Shown here one piece after another: positions 35,701 to 46,197 of a DNA stretch of 64,000 bases; within the stretch, counting starts at the first letter, position 1; each line of letters starts with the position of its first letter. The position numbers and the translations under genes were made by a program. The notes under the pieces are model-generated. The model saw nothing but the letters and a program-made list of their open reading frames with translations, searched no databases and was not told the origin of the DNA. The stretch is from Nephrocerus scutellatus (Eukaryota; Arthropoda; Insecta; Diptera; Pipunculidae), in the NCBI GenBank assembly GCA_947095585.1, contig OX352762.1:117706930-117770929 (forward strand). The letters are read 5' to 3'.

Positions 35701-37068
35701 CGTTCCGATCTACTGCCTAACATGGAGTCAGCAGTACTAATGACAGTATTCTTAAGGCGTATCCATTTCACTTTAACGCCCGGCATCTCAGTCTTAGGGC
35801 AAGTCCCATCGATTGACCATAGATGTTTCTGGTCTCTTCGTTCCGAAGGGCAGCCGTGTTGACTCGAATCTGATTCGCGGATGCTGTCTTTCTTGATGAT
35901 GCAATCCGCGCTCGGAGCTCCATACCAACAAGATAGTGGTCCGAGTTGACGTTGGGACCTCGGTCCGTTCGTACCGTCATCAGGTTCGGGCTGTTGCGGC
36001 GGTCTATATGGTTGCGAGTGGCTCCATCAGGAGATACTCAGGTGGCTTTGTGGATGAGGCTAATTTTGGGTTCCGTAATAATAATTTTTTACAGGCGAGG
36101 TTATTGGCCTCTCGCCAACCTTACTTTGAAGGGATTAGCCCGATCATTCATCTTTTCCTGCATTGAAGGAAAATTACCGGCGGCCACCATGTGGAGGTTT
36201 GATCGCACTTCCACCAGTCAGAGATAGTTACGCCCACCTGCAATTCTAGAGCATTCTGTGTTGTTCCCCCTATTCTGCTGATGGCTGACCGCCAAATAAT
36301 ACAAACTAGGGTCCCCTTTATTCGTATAACCGGCTGTATGCATACTTGTTACATTATAAATTAGTTTACATACATTAAAGAGTTTGCACTACATAGCATT
36401 TTGTTTTTTACTTTTATTCTGAGTACAATAAATGCACCTTCTTTGCAGCTTTAACTTCTGGGTGCATTCAGTAATAATAAAATTGATTCCATGTTGCATA
36501 CTAACTGTAATTAGTTTCATTTTGATTCGAGTGCTATGCGATGCATCAAAGCGGAAATTGAAATTAATGGAGTACTGTAATCCAAACAAGGATCATCGTC
36601 CTGCAACAAACGAGATTGGTATATTTCACCGGTAAGAACGGGCATATCTATATGATTGGTGTATGTGTGTGCATATTAATTTAAATTGAAAATTAATTTT
36701 TTTTCGTTTTTACTTTTAATCTTTTTTTGCTCAAATGGTGTAGCCCTGTGAAATGTGATCGACGCACAGACCGAACAACAATGCTTCTGGTAGCTGTTCT
36801 CATCCTCTTCCTGATAACCGAATTTCCCCAGGGCATACTCGGTTTGCTCAGTGGCATCATGCAGAAATGTTTTTTTGTCCGATGCTATGCTTTATTTGGT
36901 GAAGTAATGGATGTGTTGGCGCTCATCAATGCCGCCATTGGATTCGTCCTGTATGGCTTAATGTCCAGGCAGTTTCGCACAAATTTTAAGTCGTTGTTTT
37001 TCAAACAGCAATATTCTGGCAGCGAAATGATCCGAATAACTCGTGACGTTACGACGACGTGTGTTTGA
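32461..37068 (+). CDS. Myosuppressin/FMRFamide-receptor-like class A GPCR (six exons)
   Basis: Exons 32461-32727, 33948-34119, 34184-34310, 34657-34848, 36449-36631 and 36744-37068. All junctions are GT-AG and the phases agree (0,1,2,2,2); they sum to 1,266 nt, i.e. 421 residues plus stop. The extracellular N-terminus has three N-glycosylation sequons (NTS, NIT, NAS). TM1 spans the first junction (HGYIALL + ICTFGTIANILN); TM2 LTWLAVADMFVMIEYIPF; TM3 ends LAIWRYVAI, with WRY replacing DRY as in insect myosuppressin and related receptors; TM4-TM6 follow; TM7 is ALINAAIGFVLYGLMSRQF, where NPxxY is replaced, and the MSRQFR start of helix 8 is characteristic of the myosuppressin receptor group. 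Probably a neuropeptide receptor at the plasma membrane. The ligand is not proven and the paralogue is unclear, so no symbol. Confidence 0.85.
32930..33255 (+). repeat. GGTCTTTTG minisatellite in GPCR intron 1
   Basis: About 30 degenerate units of 9-14 bp based on GGTCTTTTG(A/G). It abuts the Helitron-derived helicase fragment, so it may be the variable repeat tract of that element. Confidence 0.8.
33263..33725 (-). mobile_element. Internally deleted Helitron (5' end and helicase C-terminus)
   Basis: The minus strand starts, after a host A, with TCTATATATATAAAAATT at 33725, a canonical Helitron 5' terminus (TC, inserted in AT). Then follow short non-coding sequence, a ~75 bp LINE-like insert (about 33480-33555), and finally the very end of the Rep/Pif1 helicase: INLENPCFHGQLYVACS and VGKPSGLFVFAPDN, the FxxGQLYVAxSR-type helicase motif VI region. 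Most of Rep and helicase are gone. The 3' CTRR end was not pinned down. Confidence 0.7.
33480..33555 (+). pseudogene. LINE scrap inside the Helitron
   Basis: GCGTTGACAGATCGCAAAAG and following bases match, in the opposite orientation, the endonuclease region of the LINE at 56.7-56.9 kb (both read DRKRxTxQMDQL). It was captured by, or inserted into, the Helitron. Confidence 0.55.
33948..34119 (+). CDS. GPCR exon 2
   Basis: Acceptor TTTTCAG ending 33947. Encodes the rest of TM1, loop 1 and TM2. Donor GTAATT at 34120, leaving one base of a Gly codon. Confidence 0.88.
34184..34310 (+). CDS. GPCR exon 3
   Basis: Acceptor CCCACAG ending 34183. Encodes TM3 with the WRYVAI end. The preceding intron is only 64 bp. 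Donor GTTAGT at 34311. Confidence 0.88.
34657..34848 (+). CDS. GPCR exon 4
   Basis: Acceptor TTTTCCAG ending 34656. Encodes TM4 (ILLSFIISPILCFPTLF) and the long second extracellular loop. Donor GTGAGT at 34849. Confidence 0.85.
35290..36300 (-). pseudogene. RTE-like LINE fragment in GPCR intron 4
   Basis: Minus-strand text: an endonuclease remnant with EVRSNLHMVAAGNFPS (36.2 kb), VRTDRGPNVNSDHYLVGMEL (the SDH catalytic motif of the endonuclease), then the basic linker REDEYKELRRYEKTVHRRKK and VRELEQYRERGPHE, ending near 35300 in the pre-RT region. Antisense to the GPCR and interrupted by indels. Confidence 0.75.
36449..36631 (+). CDS. GPCR exon 5
   Basis: Acceptor CTTTGCAG ending 36448. Encodes TM5 (IIKLIPCCILTVISFILI) and most of loop 3. 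Donor GTAAGA at 36632. The 1.6 kb intron upstream carries a LINE. Confidence 0.85.
36744..37068 (+). CDS. GPCR exon 6 and stop
   Basis: Acceptor GGTGTAG ending 36743. Encodes TM6 (LLVAVLILFLITEFPQG), TM7 and a short C-tail ending TTTCV, TGA at 37066-37068. Confidence 0.88.
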
Positions 37069-37073
37069 TTAAG

Positions 37074-37079
37074 AATAAA
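37074..37079 (+). promoter_or_regulatory. Candidate polyadenylation signal of the GPCR
   Basis: AATAAA six bases after the stop codon; another lies at about 37301. The distal site is more plausible given the very short distance of the first. Confidence 0.4.
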
Positions 37080-37309
37080 GAAGAGTAGAAAAGTTCGAAC
37101 GTCCATTCATAAAAGTACCATTGTAAGCTCAATTGTATAGAATTTGGAATGTACACACATAAATTTTATTTTGTATCTACATACTTAAGATTTACAAAAT
37201 ATTGTTGGAATTCCTGGCAACGTATTATTTATTTACAATTCTAGAGTACCTTACACATTTTGTAAAAAAACAAGAATAACGTGTCATTGTGTGCAATCAA
37301 ATAAAGGAG

Positions 37310-38250
37310 TACATATTGTGTGTGTGTATATGTATATGTTATGTCTTGGGCAACATTTTATTATAAATTACAAGTGTAAATATGCTTAATAGTAATAAAA
37401 TAAAATAACTTACATATGTTATAAATAATAAAATTTACAATTAAATGAATGCATTATTATTATTAGCTTTAAATAGTAGTAAATATGAAGGTATACATCA
37501 AACATTTATTATAAGCCCCATCATGGATTACTTAACGAGATAAGTTGGCTGTTAGTTTAACGGCGCCGCCATACTTACCGCCATATTGATTACTCATGCA
37601 ATCGGCACTACAATGAGTGAGTTCAATGCGCAACAAAATGTTAAACAAAGTTACTTTTTTGAGATTTTGTCGTTCACTGAGGACTATAGTGTTGCAGTAT
37701 GTCATGACAACTCGGTATTCACAAATAAGTTGCCGTCGACACAGCATAACATTTTTTAACAACAGTCGCGAGTGTTTTTAGTCATTTGATTATTAGTTGT
37801 TGTGTTGATATAGTATAGACACAAAATAACGAAATGTTGTTAACTGCGCTTAAGTTACTTTGGTTGACATTGATGTCGATTTGACATTTAGTAACACGAC
37901 ATCACATCGACAACATCTTTTGCAGTGAACACAACCAGTGATAACGCACTCCCTTACCGGATAATTTTAATGTACTATGATGGATTATAAGTGTATTAAA
38001 GTAAAGAATGTGTGTCATCAATCACGCCATCGGATTATCAAGGCAGAGCACATAGAAACACTTGTCAGTTTAGTGCCGGTATGTGTGATTGGCGATGACG
38101 ATGATGGTTAGGATAATAGAAACGAAAATTTTTTAAAATTCATACCTACCAAGAAATATTCAGGTCCATCCTGCCCACACTCCAACCCAAATTCCACTCG
38201 CACAGACAGACATACACGAAAGCGAGCTAATAACAGCAACACTTTTTGTA
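37310..38250. other. Downstream of the GPCR, no gene seen
   Basis: 3' flank. No recognisable coding or repeat structure. Confidence 0.4.
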
Positions 38251-38254
38251 CAAA

Positions 38255-38350
38255 TTCTGAAGTGATCGGGCCAAGGAGCTTCCATAATTTTTTTTCAAAA
38301 TTAACCCGGTTTAAACTTTGCACGCATGCGTATCTCGGACTAGTTTAAGT
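38255..38350 (-). repeat. Helentron-like repeat scrap
   Basis: 'GTGATCGGGCCAAGGAGCTT', 'AAAATTAACCCGGTTTAAAC' and 'GCACGCATGCGTATCTCGGA' match one internal unit of the family seen at 45.1-45.4 kb. Confidence 0.5.
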
Positions 38351-38479
38351 GAAAATTTTGAATTGGTATGGCTCGTGCCTTAAGCTTTTTCGGATGTACC
38401 AATCAATTCAGGGATTCGTTATCAATATTGTAACGCAAGTACTTTTTTTGTACACTTAATACCCTTGACACACTGGCAT

Positions 38480-38760
38480 ACTTGAGTTCATGTCCACAGT
38501 GTTACACGTTGGGCATTGGTACTCTCCCGCGTCGAACTATCTTCACTCACTCCCAGTATGTCCAAATTATATCGAAGAAACTCACGTTCCAGTTGTAGAA
38601 ATCTGGCATTTTGAGGTCCTTCACTCCCTGAGTCAAGGAGCGTCATCACATTCCAAAAACCAATCTTAGTCCGGGTACAATAGCCAAAAGTCGTCATCAT
38701 TCGATCATTACTTATCCAAGGTGTTGTGTCGGTAGCGGGCATTTTTGGTACCGCAGGGTG
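38480..38760 (-). pseudogene. LINE ORF2 N-terminus (endonuclease start)
   Basis: The minus strand reads TKIGFWNVMTLLDSGS, FLQLEREFLRYNLDILGVSE: the WNVRTL...LDILGxSE start of the LINE endonuclease. It ends where ETRW would be expected. Truncated. Confidence 0.7.
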
Positions 38761-38923
38761 CTAACCCACGTTACCTAGACTAGAAACGCTAGACCGTTCG
38801 CACTTGCTATTTTAGCCTACATATATAGGATTTATACACATAGTTGTCCGGGGACCACCACTAGGAGGTAAAGCAAGCACTACATCACGAACTTGATTGT
38901 TTCGCTACTGGCTCAAACCAAGT

Positions 38924-39343
38924 TTAGTTTTGAGCAGTCAGTAGTATCCCGATCGAAATGCAGATAAAGATCATAGCTTTAGTTTTTTTACTTACTAAAA
39001 TTTTGCGATGTGTGAACCAGTGTCTTAATTTAATGAGATCGACCTTAAAATTCGTAATGCATTCGTAATGATAAGTAAAAGCAACATCATCAGCGAAAGC
39101 TGTGAGGCAACCATTGAAGTTTTGGTAAAATGATGAGTTAATATAAATTAAGAAAAATAGAGATCCCAACACAGAGCCTTGCGGTACACCATTCTTCAAT
39201 TGCTGAGAGCTGCTGAACAATCCATTTATTTTAACTTTATATCTTTTAAATAAGACACCAGTCATATATTTGGCCCTAAGACCGGCATGATATAACTTGT
39301 CTAAAAGTAGGTTATGATCAACCATGTCGAATGCTTTTGTCAT
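38924..39343 (-). pseudogene. LINE RT fragment, a different family
   Basis: The minus strand reads KAFDMVDHNLLLDKLYHAGL (RT motif A), LKNGVPQGSVLGSLFFLIYI (motif B) and LTAFADDVAFTYH (motif C, FADD). An intact frame over 139 codons from the CR1/Jockey side of the LINE tree, without endonuclease or thumb. Confidence 0.75.
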
Positions 39344-39359
39344 ATCTATAAATAATGCC

Positions 39360-40100
39360 GCTTTCGACTGACTTTTATTAAGTTCTTTTTACATATGACA
39401 ACACACTTTTAAGTTAGCATCTACCAGATCAAAACCCAAATAAGAGCAGCCGTGTTGACTCGAATTCAATTCAAGGATGCAGTCAGAATAGATACGGCAG
39501 GTGTATAAATACTTATTGCCCCTCTTCTGCTAGGTGGCAAACCTTTAATACGATAGTTCAGTTCGATATATGGACATAATTCGATATTTGTCATAATTAG
39601 AATAGATACACAACCAAACAGAGCGACGAAAGAGCTGGAGCAAATATCCATAAAAATTTAATGCTTGCAATATGCAATTATTATCTACATACTCATATGT
39701 AAATCTATACATATATACATAAGACTTAGTAACATCAAGTCAATTACATTAATTTGGTGTATTTTTCCAAATACAAATATTTGGCTACCTACTATGCCTG
39801 GCGGGTGAATCTGAACATGGTCTCTAAATCCACAATATTTCAAATAAAAAGGTTAGCCGCATATTGAGCGTAGCATAGCATAGCTGAGGTTTTAAGGGCA
39901 TACATTATTATACTACATTTACATTCCAATTCTGCGGCTGTATTCAATTAATTTAATTATTTTGTTGTATAAACATTTATTAACATTTTATTTATAATTA
40001 CAAATCGTTATCGCTATGTGCTAATTATTGTATGCAGTTTGAACATAATTTTAGTAAATCAACTATTATAGAGTGTGTAGATTTGTTATTTACAAAGGTT
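39360..40100. other. Intergenic with one LINE scrap
   Basis: 39448-39490 (GCCGTGTTGACTCGAATTC...) matches the LINE piece at 35850. Otherwise no gene seen. Confidence 0.45.
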
Positions 40101-40104
40101 TACT

Positions 40105-40325
40105 TTAACTTTCATTGTTATCACCATTTTCAATAGCGACAAGCTTACGATCGGAAACAACAGCATTAACATCGAATGGAATTTCGGTTTCACATCTCTG
40201 GGCTTCAATTATTGTAGCATTATCCTTCACTGTCTCATCCCCTGGTTCGTATACGTTGTCAAGTGTGCTATTTGCAGACATTTGCAAAAGAGATTTTAAT
40301 TTGGTTGCCTGAAATTTATACTGAA
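40105..40325 (-). CDS. Possible terminal exon of an unidentified gene
   Basis: After an acceptor (TTTGTGTTCAG, at about 40326-40328) the minus strand encodes YKFQATKLKSLLQMSANS, then an acidic tail, ending AIENGDNNES and a stop at 40105. The composition is not repeat-like and it sits between the 3' ends of the GPCR and BBS4. Upstream exons would lie to the right but were not found before the LINE debris. It could equally be a chance frame. Confidence 0.35.
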
Positions 40326-40329
40326 CACA

Positions 40330-40860
40330 AAACAAATAGAGAAGATGAAAAAAGTGTTAATGATAAACCGCACTCAGTTCACTCTATTTTTTTCCATTTT
40401 TTATTTTATAAGAAAATATTACAAATACACCAAAAGTAATTATTGAAAATATACCTCGATACTCGATTACTGCATGACAGGACTAAAATAATACACACAC
40501 TCGTGTCTCAGAGGATAACGACGATAAAGCAGAGAATTTTCATGAGCTGCCGAATGTGAGCGAACCCGCTTATAAATAGTCTACATACTTATTTATATAA
40601 TTTATGTTAAAACGAGCTAAGCTCTTATTACAAGCATGTTACGACAACAAAAACGTATTGCGTTATTAGTTTTTTTCTTCATCTAGTCAATACCATCTGA
40701 GTCTATTGAATTAAATGTTTTAATTATAGCTTTTCTACAGGATACGATTTAAAAAATACATTTTAAAAATATTATATTACACATTTTCCAGGAGTAAGAT
40801 ATAATACATTAAGTCTTTGCAAATTGAGCGATATCCGAAACTATTATAACGTTTTTTGTT
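40330..40860. other. Intergenic, no gene seen
   Basis: AT-rich. Searched for exons that would join the candidate exon at 40105-40325; none convincing. Confidence 0.4.
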
Positions 40861-40864
40861 AAAT

Positions 40865-40960
40865 ATAAATAAAGACGATTCCGGAGACCTATAATGATGA
40901 GATCTACAAGCGTTATCGCGATTTTGACGTCGTGAAGAGAATTAAGCTCGGTTGGCAAAA
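40865..40960 (+). pseudogene. LINE C-terminal scrap
   Basis: The plus strand reads, across frames, YNDEIYKRYRDFDVVKRIKLG, the same C-terminal block as at 9.8 kb (there on the minus strand). It joins the gag remnant directly. Confidence 0.55.
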
Positions 40961-40964
40961 ATTG

Positions 40965-41700
40965 ATCAACGCAATGGCCGACAAAGTTCAACAAGCTGAA
41001 GCACGATTACCCGAAAAAGCTCGACAAGCTGACGAAAGAACGGAAGACGAGGAGGAAGACGCTGCTGGATTATCTGTGCCGCAAAAAGTCAGTCTGCTCA
41101 CCGAAAAGCTCTTAAATGCTAATTATCAACGTTTTCCTGACAGAATTCTTTCGTTTACAAAGGGAACGATCCCATTCAACACGGCAGTCGACGAGCTAAA
41201 GCAACTGTTCGGACGTAAAGAATCTCTGTTCTGACTTCGATACAAAGATCTTCGCATGGAAATGGATTCAGGTGAGAGTTACGATGACTACATCAACCGT
41301 GTGAATCTCAAGTGCAAAAAGTTCGATGTCGCACATTGCACAGCAGAGGATCTCATGGTTCTCAAGTGGTCTCAACAAGCCGGAGCATTCCCTGTTGCTT
41401 GAGAAACTCCTCATCAAGCTTGAGGAAATTGAAACCAAACGAGAAGCAAGTCCGGAAAATCCAGCAGCTTGAATGACTTTGAAGAAAGCGTGCAGTTGCG
41501 CAAAGCGATTGAAGGATCTCAAGTAAGAGAAGTCTCTGGTTAAGCAGCACGAACCGGCACCACAGAGCGAAGTTCGCGTGTCTCATCAACGAAGCAGCAA
41601 GAGCAGCCAGAAGCCAAACGGCCAACAAGCGAAAAAGAATCCGCTGGCAACTCCACGCAACAACTGCTACCATTGCGGCGATCTTCACTGGTGCAAGGAC
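40965..41700 (+). pseudogene. Ty3/gypsy gag remnant
   Basis: The plus strand begins LINAMADKVQQAEARLPEK and carries the capsid motif LFGRKESLF, then after a stop RYKDLRMEMDSGESYDDYIN and VNLKCKKFDV, and finally a nucleocapsid start NNCYHCGDLHWCKD, a degenerate CCHC knuckle. This is the capsid of a Ty3/gypsy element of the non-errantivirus type, broken by stops. Its pol is absent. Confidence 0.65.
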
Positions 41701-41869
41701 AGATTTCTAATAGGATTTCTAATTAGTGCTATACTTTTTGAGATATTTGCAAAAACTCGAAAAGCTGTACAAGTAATTTTTCCGATTGGCCGATTGGCCG
41801 ATTTTCGCCAATATCAACTCGGACCTCCCAATTTATGTATGTTTAGTCGAAACTATACTTTTTTTTAAT

Positions 41870-42720
41870 TAATAATTAGGACTTGGCCAAACTGGACCAC
41901 AAGGAGTCGATAAGGAATCTTTTGAAAAGTTTTTTTTTTATGCTGAATTTGATAGCTCGATAGTTTTGCGTGCCTTTTTCGTTTGTTAGGCCTGGTACTA
42001 CAAACGAATTCGCTATCGACTTCACTGTCGAATTGTTGGCCTTCAATGAAGACGTCAACTAGTTCTCGAAGGCCAGATTTTTTTTCAATAGAGGTTCCAA
42101 GATATTTGAAGGAATGTCATTATTTGTAATATTTTCTTGATCAGGGTTTTTTGTAGTTTTCGCTGCCCATGATCCTTTGATTAAAGCATTTGGACTCGCG
42201 TCGTTTTAGTTTCGTGTTCGTTTTCCGTGTTGCTTTTTTCTGAGAAAATAAATCGAAACCGGCTACAAACGTGAGGATTGTGATATAATGTAATTAACAT
42301 TTCTTCGATTTGGCTTAGCTCACCTTATTGCCATGACGCAAGTCATTTAGGGAGTTCTTCCTTGTCTTAATTATTAAAAAACTATTCTGAGTTTTATCAA
42401 ACGTTGAAGCCTAAAACATTACATTAATGAAACTTCACAAAGCCCATCTTGAATTCTATTTGAATCGAACATTTCATTTTGTGTTGTTCTATTTTTGATT
42501 TATGTGAAATTTCGAGCAAGTGGATTAACAAGAATGAGTATGTGAGTGCACTTGTATATTCTCGAGACGTGTGAACATGCAAATAAATTCCATTAAAATA
42601 CGATCGAAGACGAATTCCTTTTAACTCCGCAACCCTGGAGGATATTGTAAATCGATAAACTCAATCTGCTCATTGTTCGTTATTGTTCATGTATGGAGCA
42701 AAGTTCAATTTCAATTCCAC
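41870..42720. other. 3' flank of BBS4, no gene assigned
   Basis: Possible location of BBS4's 3' UTR or a last exon. No recognisable coding match. Confidence 0.4.
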
Positions 42721-42722
42721 AC

Positions 42723-42985
42723 TTAAACAGAACATCGTACATCGTTGTACACTATCCAACTTACGTCTGTCGGGAGTAGTACATCCTGTGAATCGCTTAT
42801 AAATTTATTGTAATTCTCTGTAGCTAAATTTATTCGTCCCATTTCGTAGCAGAATAAAGCAAAGTTCAAGTATATAAGAGGATTCTTTAACCCTCTTCCT
42901 TCACGGTCATGTTTACGCAAAATGAAACTCGACCTTTCGAAGGCTGTAAATGCATTTTCATTATCCTCCAGTTTTCGCAGACAAA
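42723..42985 (-). CDS. BBS4: BBS4 exon g (last exon seen)
   Basis: Acceptor TCATTGCAG. Encodes ICLRKLEDNENAFTAF, KNPLIYLNFALFCYEMGR and DVLLPTD. A strong donor GTAAGT follows PTD (exon end 42765), which would lead to another exon not identified; otherwise translation runs on to a stop at 42723-42725. Confidence 0.8.
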
Positions 42986-45900
42986 CTGCAATGAAAACAA
43001 AAAAATATAAATATATTTAGGAAAAAGTTCTGTTTGTCCAAGCAGAGAACAAATGGAAACGGATAATAACTTCTTCGGATTAACTTACTTCCAAGGAGCA
43101 TATAACATTCGGCACTATCCTTCCGGAGATTAATTGCCGCTGCTAACGTGTGAAATGCACTGGCGTACTGTTGAGCTTAAAAATAGAAAGATTTATTTAA
43201 AACGGTAAGAACCGATAGACCAAATAACTGGTGTTTTCAATATTCAAACCAAAACCAAAACCAAAATTTTTATAAAATCGGGCTTTAGGAAGAGGGTTAA
43301 AAATTGATCACAAGATTTTATTACCCAACCAGCCAGCCACGCGCACGTGAAGTTAATATAGAGAATTTAAAAAAGAATATTGTCACAGTCGAAAGTACTA
43401 CACAGTGAGTCGCAGATTAAGGCGACAGACCGAATTTCACGTCAAAGACTTAAAGATTGAAGACCTGTAAGAAGACATCTAGCTACACACGGTGGAAGAT
43501 GAGAAGAACCAAATTGAGTTTCTGAGAGCAAAACGGGAATTTCTCTGAATTGTCTTACTACGTAAAGAACCAATAATCGTATGAGGACTCATTGACTTAA
43601 TTGAAAAATGGAGTTAGCGCACGTAAAGTTGTCGCAACCGAAATAAAAATTTGATAAAACATTTGAATAATTGGCAAATGTTGTCAATGCGTTGCATGAT
43701 TAAATGGCAAGTATAGACGAGCTGAAACGTCAAAACAAACCGCAGCTAACTCTACGTATAGACATCAGATTTCATAGATAGATTTCATAAATGGTCCATG
43801 TTACTGAGCCACTGATAAAATTTTACCTCTCTAGATCATGTGAAAGGTGGTTAAATGGGACAATTAACATGCATCACACGCGTCACACGTGTTACTTGTC
43901 ACGTGGATGTCAGAAATGGCTGCTCACAAGATCAGCTCTCTAGGTGGTGTAAAAGTTGGTTAAAAAGAACCTTAAAGCGCGACAAAATTTCAACTCTCAA
44001 GTTGTGGTGAAGGTTTGTAAAAAAGGACCTCAAAAAAGTCGAAACAAACAGACAACAATAAAAACTGTCCAAGTCAAGTCAAATAAAGTTTTTACAAAAA
44101 GAAATAGATTTTTTTTCTCCAACTGTATTACGTACGAAAAAACTGTAACGTTTTACATTCTTCTCGATACTGAGCTTTTTCGACAGTTATGCTAATATTA
44201 ATCGTTAATTCATTGACAAAGATAGCTCGGTTGCTATAAATATAATACTACGTATACTGAATGTCTGTATGCAAATTTGATCTGCAAATAGATGAAGTAA
44301 ATGCAAATTAATTGGCTTTATCTTATTGGCAATCATATCGTGCGCTTGGTTCTCTCATTTGTGTGCGCAAATGCAGTTAATTGGAGATTTATTTTTTGTC
44401 AGCTGGTTTTGATTTGTAATTTGCGACCTCTCGTCTATGCTGCATTCGAAATAATTAATCACTAACTTTAACTGGTCATTGATTGATGTGGGACAACATT
44501 TGGACATGTGGATCTGGTGAAAAGTCCAATGTATAACTGATTGGCAGGCGTAAGTAGACAAGAAAACGACAAGCGGCTTTAACGCCAGATGAATGATGAT
44601 TACTCCAACACTGCTAAGATTAAGTCGAAACTTGCAAATAATATTTAATCGAAATATTTGGTACAGCGTCAAGATTTTATGTCCAAATGTAATTGCTTTT
44701 GGTTTCATTTTGCATGAATTACCACTGAACTACAGTCTCCGTTCGCCCGATAGAACGAAGCTTGCTTTAAAACTTTGAAGGCCACGCCGTTTATCAACGT
44801 TTGAAAAATAAGGGCAATTTAGAGCTACAGGTGATTTGATGGTTAACTGGGTTTTTAAATTCTCTATATTAACTTCACTTGCCCGTGGGTCGGTCGTCGG
44901 TCGTCGGTCGTCGGTCGTCGGTCGTCGGTCGTCGGTTGTCGGTCGTCGGTCGTCTGTCGTGGAATCTTGCGATCAATTTTTAACCCACCTCCCAAAGCCC
45001 GATTTTATTGAAATTTTGCACACATGTGTATTTCCGGAGACAGCAATTTCTATTAAAATTTGAGGACCCTCGGGCCACGGGGTCGGGGGGCTCCCATACA
45101 AATATTTTACAAAATTTTACTAGATTTTCTTCAAATTTTATACACATGTGTATCTCTGATGGACAACACTTTTTGTGAAAATTTTGGAGACCCCGGGTCC
45201 CGGGTTCATGGGACCCAATAAAATTTTTAAAAAAAAATTAACCCGATTTTCTTCAAATTTTATATAAACGTGTATCTCCGATAGACAACACTTTTTGTAA
45301 AAATTTTGGAGACCCCGGACCCCGGGTTCGTGGGACTCCATAAATTTTTTTAAAAAAAATTAACCCCATTTTCTTAAAATTTTATAAACGCGTTGTTGGG
45401 TCGTGGTAATATATCGAAAAATAAAACACAGATGGATTAGTTTATATAAAGTGTTTAATGATCTGACCGCTAGGCAACTTGCCTAATCGGATGTTTGAAA
45501 TTGACTGCCTCATCCATCGTTCCATTTCTTCCTCCATGCCTTTGACTTGATTTTTTAGTGCAGGTCAAACTGAACCGTTCTGTTGACCTGCATGTTTACG
45601 CATCACCATTCTCGCAGTCGTTGTACGAACAAGCGAATGCGAGAATGCAATTGACAATAGAAAATGTAGACGCCGCGGTGGGTCGTCGGTATCCGATTTA
45701 GGATTTGGGAAAAAAAGGATAGATTGAAGACGCCGCGGTGGGTCGTCGGATTTAGAATAATAGGAATTGTAGACGCCGCGGTGGGTCGTCGGATTTAGGA
45801 TAATGGATTTGGGTTATTGGAAAAATGGGTAATGTTACATTATGGATAATGTAACATTAGAAAAAATAGGAAATGTGCATAGCACATGTTTGGGAAAGGA

Positions 45901-46151
45901 AGGATATTATGAAATGTGCGTAGCACATGTCTAAGGAGTTGTGTGTGGTCACAACACTCCTCCCCCCTTAGAATACGAAAGACGCGCGACGTTAGGAGAG
46001 AAGACTTTCGGCATATGGCATGTAGGAGTCAATGAACGATGAATGTAGTTTAGTGATTCTGCTATACGATATGAAATAGATATTTATTAAACAATTTTTG
46101 TTTGCCTAGCACGCTTATACACGTGTACAATATTTTATTATTTTTTTTTTT

Positions 46152-46197
<46 letters not shown>

